Position numbers and translations under genes: made by a program. Of a DNA stretch of 34,444 nt, positions 34,342 through 34,444 are shown piece after piece. Below the pieces are notes generated by a model. The model saw only the letters and a program-made list of their open reading frames with translations, was not told where the DNA came from and did no database searches. The stretch lies in the NCBI GenBank assembly GCA_910588195.1, contig CAJUPN010000014.1, positions 1-34,444 on the forward strand, read 5' to 3'. Position 1 is the stretch's first letter. Every line of letters begins with the position of its first letter. The stretch comes from an uncultured Bacilli bacterium. GTDB taxonomy: Bacteria; Bacillota_I; Bacilli_A; RF39; UBA660.

Positions 34342-34444
34342 ATGAAGAAAAGAAATGTAATAATCCTAGTAGTAATGTTGATAGTAGGGTTTGCAGCAGT
34401 AACGTCAACATTAGTAATAAGAGGAAACTTGAATATTGGATATA
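34342..34444 (+). CDS. Next paralog of the modular surface family, 3' truncated
   Basis: Only 34 codons are visible. They give a signal segment (KKRNVIILVVMLIVGFAAV, then TSTLVIRGNLNIGY) closely matching the start of the 32578 protein, so it is a tandem paralog. GAGGA at 34331-34335, overlapping the previous stop, is the ribosome site. The 9-base gap means both genes share one transcript. Its C-terminal module is outside the window. Confidence 0.85.
   Translation, partial: MKKRNVIILVVMLIVGFAAVTSTLVIRGNLNIGY

Noticed and set aside
1..34444. Mycoplasma-type genetic code (TGA = Trp)
   Set aside because: Genes at 4742-5770 and 32578-34332 end at TGA in natural positions and Trp is encoded by TGG.

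Overview
The window is a low-GC (roughly 28-30 % by eye) chromosomal segment from a Gram-positive bacterium of the Bacillota type. Marks of that group are an RNase J, a Spo0A, a YmfF/YmfH-like M16 pair, a YugP-type metallopeptidase, AGGAGG-like ribosome binding sites, extended -10 promoters and many hairpin-plus-T-run terminators. TGA is used as a stop (5768-5770, 34330-34332), so the mycoplasma code does not apply. The surface-protein families (BspA-type repeats, FGE/C-type-lectin domains) fit a host-associated, probably gut, member of the Bacilli/Erysipelotrichia-like lineages. That placement is inference. No rRNA, tRNA, insertion sequence, integrase, CRISPR array or reverse transcriptase was seen.

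Layout. 1-1167: 3' part of a repeat-rich surface or fibre-like protein. 1311-4449: RNA-modifying enzymes (RsuA/RluB-type pseudouridine synthase, RlmD-type methyltransferase) and an MFS-like transporter. 4450-5880: a RhuM-family gene in AT-rich spacer. 5881-10722: a 513-aa unknown protein tightly coupled to an SDR reductase, then two M16 proteins, only the second with an intact zinc motif. 10741-14343: an unknown helical protein (minus strand), a PfkB-like protein with extra CxxC/CxC motifs, and an ABC half-transporter with an eroded signature motif. 14372-14544 may hold a small RNA. 14543-17049 (minus strand): ZIP metal transporter and RNase J.

17202-24939 has a sporulation flavour. It holds a LolA/YdcC/GerS-like lipoprotein, small and membrane-anchored proteins, a YdcF-like protein, a PDZ-S41 protease, Spo0A, and a ClpC-like ATPase. 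Spo0A carries Asn where the phosphoacceptor Asp is expected and has two perfect 0A-type boxes upstream. The ClpC-like ATPase has a ribosome binding site buried in a hairpin. 25033-28791 holds cysS, preceded by an 8-codon leader peptide with two adjacent Cys codons, then a YugP-like protease and a helical-repeat protein.

28935-34444 is a cluster of secreted modular proteins that share an N-terminal export/beta module but differ at the C-terminus. One is a BspA-like pseudogene with an in-frame stop and a frameshift. A WG-repeat-like membrane protein lies between. One is an FGE/C-type-lectin protein whose last ~160 bases switch abruptly to A-poor, GC-rich sequence made mostly of NNY codons, which looks like the variable region of a diversity-generating retroelement. 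The last paralog begins 9 bases after it and runs off the window. The template repeat and reverse transcriptase would have to lie outside.
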